A stretch of 64,000 nucleotides of DNA from Trachythela sp. YZ-2020 (taxonomy: Eukaryota; Cnidaria; Anthozoa; Malacalcyonacea; Clavulariidae), in assembly GCA_016169945.1 (NCBI GenBank), contig JADLSH010000367.1, positions 2,232,001 through 2,296,000 on the forward strand, in the 5' to 3' direction. The translations under genes were made by a program, and so were the position numbers. Position 1 is the first letter of the stretch. Each line of letters starts with the position of its first letter. The notes under the pieces were generated by a model. It was not told where the DNA came from. It saw only the letters and a list, made by a program, of their open reading frames with translations, and searched no databases. This document shows, piece by piece, positions 20,845 through 32,500 of this stretch.

Positions 20845-20852
20845 GTTATAAA

Positions 20853-21226
20853 TAGTCGTAAACGGACTGGTTATCGTAGACAATAGTATATAGGGGTGCT
20901 GGGAGAACCAGCACTATCCTCTCTGACACTGGCCGAGATTTATCTAAAGAATTTAGCAATGCACGGTTTGGGTGATTCCGGACGGACTTGTGAGAAAGAC
21001 AACTAACGAAGCTCATATTTTCCGGCTCTCCTTGTATACTAAAGTTTAATCAATAGGCTGCCGTTGTTTTGCCTGAACTACCTGGAAAAAATAAAAAAAC
21101 GCTTCGACGTTCCCAGCGAAGCCCCATCTTAAAGAGGTAACGTTTTATATTCAATTTCAAGTAGTTGAAAGGTCCTGACGAAGGCTCCTGCATGCCGCTC
21201 CTCGCTCGAAACTTCGAAGAATACTA
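20853..21226. other. Gene-free spacer between two hAT elements
   Basis: No frame or repeat recognised. AT-rich with a small GC patch near 21100. Confidence 0.35.
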
Positions 21227-21234
21227 CCTACGCT

Positions 21235-21560
21235 CAGGGCCGCCGAGAGGAGGGGGGGAGGCAGCGGGGGCAACTTGATCCGGGCCCCCAATTGAATAGG
21301 GGCCCCCAAAACTTGAGAGAAAGCCTAAAATTGAGCAGGCCCCCTCAAAATGTAGGGTTTGGTGTAAGGGCCCACTTACAGATTGAGAGCATTTTTGAAA
21401 TTGGGGCTCCTTTTTAAGTTAGTTCCACCTGCATTCTAGTTGTGGCCCCTTATATGCCTTAGCACAGTTTTAGTCTTTTCTGCTGTTTGAAAATAATGAC
21501 GTCATAGGGGCCCCCAGAAAAAAATTGCCCCGGGTCCCGCGAATTCTCTCGGCGACCCTG
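21235..21560. mobile_element. Non-autonomous hAT element (326 bp)
   Basis: Inverted ends CAGGGCCGCCGAGAG and CTCTCGGCGACCCTG, flanked by perfect 8-bp duplications CCTACGCT (21227-21234, 21561-21568). The interior repeats GGGGCCCCC motifs. Non-coding. Confidence 0.93.
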
Positions 21561-21634
21561 CCTACGCTGAAGACCTAGGTTGAGATTACATTCTGATATA
21601 TTTGGTAATAACAGACGTTTTTTCTTCAGATTAT

Positions 21635-21640
21635 TTTATT
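21635..21640 (-). terminator. Polyadenylation signal for the 411-aa gene
   Basis: An AATAAA on the minus strand (within CAAATAAAATAAT) about 200 bp past the stop at 21842. Confidence 0.4.
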
Positions 21641-21841
21641 TGTTCATGCACTCGCGGAAGCTGCCTAACAGTACAAAGTTAGTAAATTAAAGTGATATTA
21701 CTAATACATACAACGATTTTCAACGACGATTCCCAATGCAAATAGTGTTACACGAAATTTGATTGGTTCGGTAACGGATTGAAAATCGTTCTGTGTAACA
21801 TCGCCTTGATATATTATGCTGCCAATTTGTATATTTTCTGC

Positions 21842-23077
21842 TCACACTCTTGATTTTCTCATCATTGCACACCAGTTACACTCACACTTATTGTTCGTAA
21901 TTTTGTGCTCATGGACATGTTGTTCTCCTAAACGTAAATATCTACAATGAACAAGATTTTTCCACAATGAACTCTTAGCTCTTTGTTTTCCCATGTGAGA
22001 AATATCTTGACTTGATCTTCTCTTCCCGTGTGACTTAGGTTCCAGATCTTTAACGTCGCTATGTGTTGGTTCTGAGGATGGACTTTCATGTATTCCTCCT
22101 ATTGAAGGCAACTTCAAGAATTGCTTAACTCGGATTTCTGTTGTCTTATCTAAAATTGACTCAAGTTCACTCGTTGTGTTTGTGCCACTACGAACCAAAT
22201 AGAGTTTCTTGTTTGGTAGGCTTGGATTTTCGTTCTCTGTATCCTTGCTTTTTACGCTGAAAGCCGTGTTTTCAGCAATCATATTGTCAATGCAGTAAGC
22301 GTGTGCCTTTGGCTTTGTACATGGTGATTCATCCGTGTATAGCTGAGAATTAAGTGCTAATGGTGGTTTACCTAAATTGCTGTAACTTTTACCAGCCTTT
22401 GGCTTTGTAAAAGTTTCTCCACTAGCACTTATATCCCATGAAGCGACGTAATGTTGTTTGTCTATGATATCCCTCCTGGCACCAGTGTTTCTGGACATCC
22501 ATTTATCTGCAGGACCTCGTCTAGACTCGATAGAATCTTTTTCTTTGTACTGTCCGACTTTGTTTAAGTGCGTTTCTTGTATTGACGGCAACTGAATACG
22601 TTTATTAATGTTTTGTCTTTGTGCTGGATTCCGACGTTTCAAACCAACAAAATCGTCTCTGTTCATCGCATGTCGTTTATAGTTCTCGACAGAAGTATGT
22701 TTATGTTTGTCTACGAGAGTGGGTAACCGAAATGATGTCTTTACGCTGTCATTTTCAGTAACTGCACTAAAGTTTGATAGCTTACGATCCTTTTGATGTT
22801 TTTGCTCTGGTATGGGCGGAATATATGAAGACTTTCGCGCCCGAAAGAATCGTTTCTGCTCAAGTGCCAATAAACCCATTGATTTTCGACGTTCGTTTTC
22901 TAACGCCCATACTTTGTTGTCGAGATGATCTTGTTGGCATCGATTGACATTATAAGCTCTCCTTACAGACACACTTATCTTGTCAAAAGCATTGACCATT
23001 TCTTGAGACGCTTGCAGTTGACTTTTATTCTTTCGGTTTTTGCGGTGTAATGCAAGACGTTCGTTAGTTGTCATCAT
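21842..23077 (-). CDS. Uncharacterised 411-aa basic, mostly disordered protein
   Basis: An uninterrupted 411-codon frame in AT-rich DNA where long chance frames are rare. Start is the first of two adjacent ATGs at 23077. Residues ~1-85 (NERLALHRKNRKNKSQLQ, then FDKISVSVRRAYNVNRCQQ and KVWALENERRKSMGLLALEQ) look like a charged amphipathic helix or coiled coil. The middle is rich in K, R, S and P with no domain I recognise (disorder predicted by eye). The C-terminus has a cluster CECNWCAMM. There is no signal peptide or TM helix, so it is probably nuclear or cytoskeletal. No intron is needed, unlike the neighbouring spliced genes. It is flanked by hAT MITEs on its 3' side, but nothing in it resembles a transposase. 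Confidence 0.75.
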   Translation of the reverse strand: MMTTNERLALHRKNRKNKSQLQASQEMVNAFDKISVSVRRAYNVNRCQQDHLDNKVWALENERRKSMGLLALEQKRFFRARKSSYIPPIPEQKHQKDRKLSNFSAVTENDSVKTSFRLPTLVDKHKHTSVENYKRHAMNRDDFVGLKRRNPAQRQNINKRIQLPSIQETHLNKVGQYKEKDSIESRRGPADKWMSRNTGARRDIIDKQHYVASWDISASGETFTKPKAGKSYSNLGKPPLALNSQLYTDESPCTKPKAHAYCIDNMIAENTAFSVKSKDTENENPSLPNKKLYLVRSGTNTTSELESILDKTTEIRVKQFLKLPSIGGIHESPSSEPTHSDVKDLEPKSHGKRRSSQDISHMGKQRAKSSLWKNLVHCRYLRLGEQHVHEHKITNNKCECNWCAMMRKSRV

Positions 23078-25439
23078 CGTGTCTTAATTAATCAACTAAA
23101 TACAACTGTGAGCGAAAATCAACCGGCGAACTAACATTATTATATTGACTGAACTGGTTCCTTCCAAAAGCCGACTTTAATTTTCGCAATTACTTGCAAT
23201 ACTATCATATGTAAATAGATTACGTCAATCGTAGATAGCAAATGGTGGGTTGACTGAGTTCTTTTGTGAGCATATGTTATTTACATTACATTGCGCGCGT
23301 TGCATTGCATTGCACAATAATTAATCGTTTGATAATCACTGTATGCTTGCGTCGTGACTTGCAGAGCTAAACCTGCAATTTCGTAATGCACCTATAATGT
23401 AGAAAAAATGGAAAAACGGGGCATAAAGATTACGGAAAAGGTGAAGGAAAATATGGCATACAAGAAGGATAGGTGACCGTGATATAATGTTGTGATAGTG
23501 TACAAAGCCCGGATTATCTACTGGTTAGAGCTTATAATAAAGCCATTTAGAATCATCACAAACATTTACCTAAGGTTTGAAAGATTCTCTCATTAAAAAG
23601 CCATCTTCACCGCTGACAGACAAAACCTTGCTATACGAGGCATCATTTTGCAACTTGAATGTTCTAATGTAATTTCTGAGCATGCGCTTAAAATGTTACG
23701 TTGAACAAGATTATAAGAACACCTAACATGTATGTTGGATGTTAGAAACCACAGCCGTTTTTGAGTTTTGCATGTATACGTAACTTCACCGCGGATTAAA
23801 AGTTGAAATACAAGTTGAAAAAAATCATTCGTGTCGTTATAGATCATAAATAAAATAATAGATCCAGTTTCAGCTGAAAAAATTGGAATTCGAATAGCTG
23901 AAAATATTGGAATTGCTTTCATTTACTTTATGGAGAGGCACATAATCATATTTCACGTTCTTATATTTATTCCCCATTTACATCTTCAGTCTGGACAATC
24001 TTCTTTTTCTTGACAGTTTGTGTGTGTGCAATTTCAGTTTTGTATATTCAACGGAATAGAGTTCAATTAATTTTAAATCGTAAACTAATTATTAACTAAG
24101 GATTTGCATACTTAATCCATAATGCCACTCATTCTGTGTTTAAAGAAAAGTTTAATTTTCTTTACGTAATCCATTAATCTCCGTATTGGATTATGCGTGT
24201 TATTTTGCTTTTGTTGTCCTCATAAAGTTTATTGCCCCCGCAAGGTAATCCCGAGGAGGCATGATATAATGTCGTGTGTGTTTGGGAAAAAAATCGGTTT
24301 GCTCAGCTAAGGGCCGCAAAGATTTCTGGGCAATTACCGCAAGTAGTATCGGGAATGAAAGGTGTAAACGGAATTGTGGGATGTGTTGTTCCGCGCAGAC
24401 TGTCAACAGGTGTATAGAGGCAAACAAGTACAAATCTTTGTTATAAATAAAGACTGATACCAGAGACACAGAGGCGATGATTTTATTAATCGAATGAAGT
24501 TGTCCTTCAGTAGTATTTTAGAGACAAAGAGCTAAACTCACATGAAGCCAAGTAGCTACTGTTTAATACAAAAATTAAGCTATAGGATCAGTAACTGTTG
24601 GTAAAATGACAACAGGGTTTGGGCCTATCAATCTTGACGCAGGGTCGGTACGTACAAAGGCGTATATGAACAGGCTTTGTGATTGGTTGGTTATGACAAT
24701 AAAAGACAATAAACTATAGAAATCGTCATCAGGCTCACCATGAATTCCTAATTCCTATGCTGGATAAAATCCAATTTGATCCGATGGAGAAATATCATCC
24801 GATCCAGGCGCGCAACCATACGATTCAATTGGATCCGCACACTGCTAGTCTTTTCACAATGGCAATGTCAAACTTTGTATCTTTTTAATAATAAGGCGGC
24901 GAATTACCATTTAACATTCGATCGGAGAGGCCAGAGATGGGCGTTCTGGTATATCCCTAGGCATGATATTCCTATTCTAGGCGAAATATTACCCTAAATG
25001 ATGGTAACAAGGTAACATGCTTCCTAATATTCACGACAAAATCTTCAATGAAAACGAGGATTCTTTGCGGACAAAACGCTCGACAGTGATTGTCGGCCAT
25101 CTTGTATATGCATGATCTCCATGATATGATCGAAATCACCCGCTGCATCAGATACGACGAGGTCCCAGTGATTGGATGATAAATTTCATGCAGCACAAAC
25201 CCAGTTTTCTAATTGGACAATCTGAGCTTGATCGAGGTATAATATTAAAGGAATATGCTTTCTCACATAGCTCCATTCCGTCATGTGAATGGGCTTTCAT
25301 ACCTGGTAAAACACTGCATCAAACACTAGTGTTTGATAATCAAGCACTAGTGTTTCATTCATCGTAATTTAACAAAAGAACAATGCGATTGTCCTAAAAC
25401 GGTGCCCGATTGGTTCACTGCCTTTCGTTTTGAGAAGCC
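23078..25439. other. Intergenic stretch
   Basis: About 2.4 kb without a convincing exon. The first 100-300 bp (23078-23400) should hold the promoter of the minus-strand 411-aa gene, but no clear TATA box is seen. Other frames are short and domain-free. Confidence 0.4.
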
Positions 25440-25583
25440 ATTTCAAAAACTCGTTCTGCGTGTTTGATCACGGTATCAAAACACTCGAAAGCTAATGAAT
25501 CTCTCGGGGCTTCGCCCCTCGAGATTCATTAGCATTCTCGTGTTTTGATACCGTGATCAAACACTCAAACTCGTTTTTGAAAT
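25440..25583. repeat. Snap-back palindrome (144 bp)
   Basis: Arms read ATTTCAAAAACTCG, GTGTTTGATCACGGTATCAA, and GCTAATGAATCTC on both sides, meeting at a GC-rich centre GGGGCTTCGCCCC. The extruded hairpin would be nearly complete. The centre links it to other palindromes at 29951 and 34903. Confidence 0.85.
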
Positions 25584-26196
25584 AGTACATCACCCACTGA
25601 AAGAGAGACGATTACCTTAGTTTGAACTAAATGCTGGTATACGCATCAGGTAAACGGCCGAACTGAGAAGACCGAAATAGGTCATATTTATTCAGTGTTT
25701 TACGGTATTTTTTATTATCACCAGTTGAGGCGTTATGGAGACACCGGAGAATCATCTTGTGCAGAAATCATTCAAACCAATATATTAAACAGCCTTTGGA
25801 GGAAGCTAAATTATATATTGAACATAATAAAAGCATTATTTGAGTTAAAAAGAAGTAACCTGTTGATCGCTAAAGAGCTATTATATATTTACTTAGTATA
25901 TTGTTTATTTTCAAATCTTTATTAAATAAAAAGATACAAATCACGTAGGTGCAACTACTGTATAATTAATACTAACAAACGGAAACTACAATTAGACATT
26001 CAATATGTTTACATCTGCATTTACATCCATGCAGCGCATGAAAAATGCCTCTTACTTGAATTGGTAAGTTGATTTAAAAATTTCACGGGTTACAAATTTT
26101 ATCACTTCCATGCATGTATAACTTCGCTACATTAGGATTATATCAATAGAATGTAAATCGTATCAAATAATATAATATATATACAAAGTGAGCAGT
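25584..26196. other. 3' flank of the Ig gene
   Basis: AT-rich DNA holding the likely 3' UTR of the minus-strand Ig gene. Minus-strand AATAAA at 25918-25923 is a suitable polyadenylation signal about 275 bp past the stop. No other gene seen. Confidence 0.45.
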
Positions 26197-26513
26197 CTAC
26201 GAGGTTGATAACCATATCGGGTCATCAAATTCCTTTTCGATGGTAACTCCGTTCAGGCTAGCACTACATTTGTAGTACCCTTCTTCTGCTGCGCTTAAAC
26301 GTTTGATTAAGTATAGTCCATGCAGATATGTCTCCGTTATTCCAGATCCCGCTCTTCCAGTCCGGACTTTCTTATACGGATAATCATCCTTATTATCAAG
26401 AGGCTTCCTCAACAGTGAATATGCCACATTGTATTGGTTTGACATACATTGCAGCCATACGGTCGAGTTTACAATGCTATAGTCACCATATAAACCAAAG
26501 GCCTCAGTGAATT
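26197..26513 (-). CDS. Ig gene exon 5: Ig domain 4 and stop
   Basis: Acceptor CTCTTTTTAG, 317 nt to a stop at 26197-26199. STVWLQCMSN and EEGYYKCSAS provide the two cysteines. The protein ends IWLSTS a few residues after the last strand, with no membrane anchor. Alternative 3' exons with an anchor were not found downstream, but this is not excluded. Confidence 0.75.
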
Positions 26514-29500
26514 CTAAAAAGAGGTTCATACGCGCGTAATTAGTGTGACTGATATTAGTACGAGAAACGATTTTTAGTAAAAGAATAAAAATAGATTTAT
26601 AGTCACGCAGGGGCTAGTGCACAGGCTTAACTTCAATCATGGCATGCACGTTAAATGGGCAAGCTGCAGCCGAGATACAGGTAAGCTAAGGATAGACCTT
26701 GCAAAGCAAGGTCAAGTAAGGAAAGGAAAGCCAAGGCAAGGTAAGCCAAGCCAAGGCAAGGCAAGCCAAGCCAAGGCAAGCCAAGCGAAGCCAAAAGTTA
26801 TGGCATGGCATGGCATGGCAAGGCAAGGTAATTAAGGTAAGGTAATTAAGGTAAGGTAATTAGGGTAAGGTAATTAGGGTAAGGTAATTAAGGTAAGGTA
26901 AGGTAAGGTAAGGTAAGGTAAGGTAAGGTAAGGTAAGGTATGGTATGGTAAGGTAAGGTAAGGTAAGGTAAGGTAAGGTAAGGTAAGGTAAGGTAAGGTA
27001 AGGTAAGGTAAGGTAAGGTAAGGTAAGGTACATGTAAGGTAAGGTAATTAAGGTAATTAAGGAAAGGTAAGGTAAGGTACATGTAAGGTAATTAAGGTAA
27101 TTAAGGTAATTAAGGAAAGGTAAGGTAAGGTAAGGTAAGGTACATGTAAGGTAAGGTAATTAAGGTAATTAAGGAAAGGAAAGGTAAGGTAAGGTAAGGT
27201 AAGGTAAGGTAAGGTAAGGTAAGGTAAGGTAAGGTATATGTGGGATAACGCAGCACATTATGAATACGCACCACAAGTTGATTTCGATTAGCAAAATATA
27301 TAGTTGTGAAATTAGAATATAACTCTCATAGAGCGAAATGCTTTCCGGGATTAAATATTTAAATTTAACACTGACTTACCAAAGACGTTGAGTTTGATGG
27401 TTGTTGTGAAGATAGTAATGTTATCAAATTCAACACCACATCGATATTTGCCTGAATCAGACTGATTGACGTTCTTGAGATTCAGTCTCAAATATTGCTT
27501 GTTTCGGCTCGAAATCTGCCCTTTAGCTTTACTTTTATTTTGATTTTGGTTTTTATGTCCAGAAATAGGTTCGTTCTCTTTATACCAGGTGAGTTTTTGC
27601 GGCCCTGTGTAAATGCATGCAAATTGCGCAGATCCTCCAGCTTTAACAACTGAATTTCCTTTCATGATCACTTTCGGCAGCTCTAAAAACACATGCAATA
27701 ATGGTTAGAAACTTAGAAATACCAAATACTTGGAGTAATTTCATTATACCAAATGTATAACCGGCGCTCATTGAGATAGATTAATACAAAAATATTCCGC
27801 CTGGTTTGCAACCAATCCCAACTGGGATTCAAAGAATATATTAGGAGCTTTCACCATGTTGGATGAAATTTGCATTGCAAACAAGCAAAAACCTTTGTCA
27901 AGTTCGTCTAACATGGCTGCAATGACGTAAGGTAAAAGCCACCTAATATATACGTTAGCGGATACATAGAAGTACATTAGGTTAATTCTACTTTTAATCT
28001 ATCTAGTAGCACTGTGGCAGTTCAAACTACGTTAATTTAAGAACCCATAAAAGGGCGGTGTAGCTCTCATCAATAGGCGGGTAGAATTATACACAACTGG
28101 CCCATTATACAAAGGCTAGTTTAAACTGTGGGAGTTTCTGTGATCAAACTATATTTTGGTCAAAGTGTGTGGCAGTGCAGACCACTATATCAATACATTC
28201 AATTCAAAAGTGACGCCATTTTGATCACTGAATGAAACTTTTTAGTGTAAACCAGCAAAGCAATAAAATCATAGTACCCTTATCGCATAGGCAGATATTG
28301 AGGGCCCATCAAGAAATCTAGCGGTATCCAAGCGGCATGAAGAACAAAGATTTCCCAGCGAAATTAACAAGTTTTCTATTCTTTTACAACCCTTATGGCC
28401 TGTTTACCAGGAGATAGGGTGATCCTAACAGCAGGTGGGCCAGGTGAAGGGTAACGTTGCTCTTTAGAAGAGCCCTTTCGGTAGGGTGACTCTACGTCAT
28501 TTAAGTTCTCCCTAGTTTTATTATTTTGTTAAAAAGGCTCTAAGTATTGATCAGTATTTAAACCACATATATATAATGAGTAATATGGCAATATAAATAC
28601 CTCTGACAAGCAATTGCAACGCCAAATTAGATTTTCTAGTTGTTCTGTCAGCACAATAGTAAAATCCTGAATCGTCGATTATCAAATCATATAGTTCATA
28701 TATACTTGTATTTCTATCTCCAACTATACGACTGTGTGATACTTCGGTTAAATATTTGCCCTTAATGTGCGAGTAAAAGACACTTTTTCCACCAAAACTT
28801 CGACAATCGATCATCACGGCACCATCAACTGGTTTCTCTTTATACTGTGCAGTTGGTGTAACTAAAAATTGAAAATATTAATCTAATTTCTGTTTCACTT
28901 TATGGCTTACAAATTATAGAAGGATTTCGTATTGACCATAACATTAGAACTTAATGCTGTACACGTATATTCAAAAGGGAAGCACGTACGCAATGCGTAT
29001 CTATTCTTAAGTTAACTGTTTTCAGAGTAAGCCTTTTAGGCGTTAATTCTTTACCTAGTAGGGGCGTAAAAATCTTTCTGCAACGGCACGATTCGAATCA
29101 CAAAGCATCTGCGGTTCTGTAATATTTGCAGCACAATTACAGCAACTTGCATCAAAACTTGATTTCAATCTTTTTTCAACGCATGTTAAATATAAGAATG
29201 CTTACGCATGTTTGCCTTACTGTACGTTGTGTAACTTGTGCGTGAACATTTTTTATCTATATACATGCGTTAAGATCAGATTTTGTTCCATGTTGCAGCA
29301 ATTTCATTGCTCATACAGTTGTAATGTAAGCCGGGTCTTCAATTTGAACCGTATGGTAGGAAAACAGTAAAAATAGGTAAATAACTGGATATGGTGTCAC
29401 AGAGACTTTAGAGAGTCCGTTTTTGCCCGGTCACCACGTGCTTCTAATTTATTTACACAGTGGAATTTCGACCCTCCCCTTAAAACCCCACAGAGCGAAA

Positions 29501-32500
29501 TACTTGGCTACATGCGGTGCATGACTATTAAAATCTTCTAATTCATTGCAGAAATCGTGAAAGGGTTTGTGCCGCGATCTGCTTGTCGTTTTATAGAAAT
29601 ATTTTTAAAATTATGCAAGAATTGCCAACTGCATATTTACTTACGGTGATTAAACTTAATATGAAGAACCCAGGTGAACTCCTTAGTTTGTCCATTTACA
29701 TTCGTGCCTTGACACGAGTACTTTCCACCATCCATTGTCACAAATTTCGCAAGCGTTAACGAGTTCCCAGATACTGTGAATTTGCTCTTTTTGGCCGCAC
29801 TTTGTTTCTTTCCCAATTGCAATGGCTTACAATTTTTTAAAAATGTTATTTTTTGTGCTTGAAAGGGACACGTCAAAGTAACATCGTCATGTAATGCAAT
29901 CATCTTGAATTTCGGAACTTTTTGGCCTATAAAAATAAAATAATTAATTAACAATTAGATTATGAGCTCAAGATTTCTATGAGGTGATAGTTGATGAAGG
30001 CGAAGCCCGAATGAACTATCATCTCATAAAAATCGAGAGCGAATAATCTAATTGTTTTAGTAGAAACCAGCAAGAAAACAGTATTTCAAAACGTTTTTCA
30101 TAATTTATTGAAATAAATTCGTTAAAAATCGCGCCGAGGAGATGGCCGTTTTGCTACTCGCTATCTATTGACAATTAGATAGCGAGTAGCGTAGCCAATC
30201 AAATTACAGGATTTGCAATAGTATACTAGTATGATTCAACTAATGTGAAATAGATAAGGATAGAATAAAAACAAAAAGTGTATTTAGTATATTTTATGCA
30301 TTCATAATTATCCCGAAATTTTGTTGAAATGTTAAGAATTGATTTTGGGGAAATTGGAAGCATGGTAACGAGGTCATTACATCACCGGAACGACATAATC
30401 ACCTCATTCAACCATAGACATAGTTATACTGTAATAGAAATAACATGGTTCGGAAACCCAGAAAATACGCCTCAAAGTGGTAACAATGGATTTCTAACTG
30501 ATGTTCAATCTCGTACCCCGAGCCCGCGATCCTTCGGGGGAAGGAACGGAGGCTCTGGGATAATCCGACTCAGAGGTACAGAAAACTGTACCTCGACCAA
30601 CCTGCGCATGCGTTCGCGAAACTCAAAACAAATTCTACTTGTTTCGTATATAAATCATGAAAATATATCGTTTTTGGCAGCAAATCTAAATGTTCTTCGT
30701 ACTACGTTGCAAGAGGAGTATAAATACGACAGAGCAAAGAAAATATTGTAATCAAAACAGTCGATATGGAGCGGTGAAGAATGTTGCAATTATAAAGTAT
30801 AAATTAAGTATATTGTTCTCCTTTGGGCTTTGGCACTGTCATTATGGAAAATCTTGAATTATACGGGTCCTTGTCTTTCTACCATCAAAGTTAAGCCGTT
30901 TCGTGCTCGTAAGTTCGTCCAAGCCGAAACAATGCGTGAAATTTTGGGTACTATTAAGAGTCCAGTCTAAAAACATGGCTGGAACGTACTATACGATTGG
31001 ACTACAAGAGGAAACGCTAAAGTACTTCCAACTCAGCTATTAACCTTAAACATTTTGTAGATCAAAGGAATATCACACGAAGCTTAAAGTTGTGAACTGA
31101 AAATTGGTTCCATTACATTATTATGAGCCATATAGTATATTAATAAACTTCATTTGAAATACAAACACAATTTTTGTCAAAAGTTAGATCAGGCCTGCAG
31201 TTCAATCTTTTAATGGAGTCAAATGGACTGTTCTTATGAACCAGATATACCTGGCAAAGTGAGCAAGCCTGGCTTGCCACGTCAGTTTATCATATTCCTC
31301 ATACAAGGCAAGCACAACCCGCGACCTGGGATCTTGTCACTCATGCTGAGTCATGCAGGCAAGGCTGGCCCCATTCCAATAGGAATACCATCTTGAAAAT
31401 ATACAGAATAAATATATGACAGGATCTTCGTACTAGTAAGCTAAGGTTGAACAACCTGTAAGCTTCATACTTGACATACCCCTGTTGATTTCTACCAGTG
31501 AAAAAGTACTTGGAAGATGGGGGTATATATAACACTCTTCTTGTAGCTTGCTCAAAATCTTTTCCAATTTTGGACTGTGGCTACAATCTTGGACATAACT
31601 GGTTGAGACTACCTTTACTTCTATACAAAATTTTCATACCCTCATAATAATTTCCCTGTTGCGCTTTTTAAGCCCCGACTCTCAATATTGAACTTGTTAT
31701 ATGGTAAATTATCAAAAGTTGTTTCAACGACATTGTTAACAACACTCAACTGGGAAAGTGGGTATGATGAAGTTTGTCTTGTCAATGTATACTAAATTTG
31801 CAATATTGTGAGGAATGGTCTCAAGCATTATGTCAAAGATTGTACCTACTTCGCATAGGCGGTGGAAGATCTGTATTATTGGGGGGCTTAGAATGTAGCG
31901 CACCAATGTAGGGGGATCTGGGGGAATGATAATCCAGAAAATTTTGAAATCTAGTATCTCTGAAACCACATTTCCTGCATTCTGTGGGGAGAATTTTATG
32001 GAAATTTCAACATTACTAGCTTTCATCTTGAGTACTAAAAACATAGTTCAATAATCTAATATTCAACATTTGTTATATAAACATATTTAATTGAAAGACT
32101 GAAACAGGGCCCCATTTCCTGGCTTTAGCCTCCCCCTTCCAGGTTCCACCACCTATGCTACCTTGTATTTGGCTACCCTGAACTCTTCCTTGGGAGCAAT
32201 TCATGTACCTTGGCACGTAGTACTAGGCATTGATTCCAGCACTCCACAGTTTATTAACAATGGCAAAATTTGTATTATCATGGTTTTAGAAATTATTTTG
32301 TCACAACACTATTTTCAGAATGGGCTTTTCTTCAATGTACCTGTATGATTAGAATATTTCCCTGTACCATGGGCAAGTTCCCATGCAGGTATCATGACTT
32401 GGTCCTGGCTGGCCTGTGAGCAGACTAGCTCCTGGCCAACAACTATGGAACCAGTTTGGCTATATTTTATGGGAAGCTGTGTGACTATGTTTCATGCTGT

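Noticed and set aside
26825..27236. Telomere repeat
   Set aside because: GGTAA/TTACC does not match animal TTAGGG-type telomeres and lies in an intron between genes.
29440..29480. Pogo/Tc1-type transposon end (CACAGTGGAATTTCGACC)
   Set aside because: It resembles such termini, but no matching inverted partner was found nearby.
30329..30751. 140-codon plus-strand gene
   Set aside because: No domain, low-complexity composition, and overlap with an inverted-repeat end in the Ig-gene intron.
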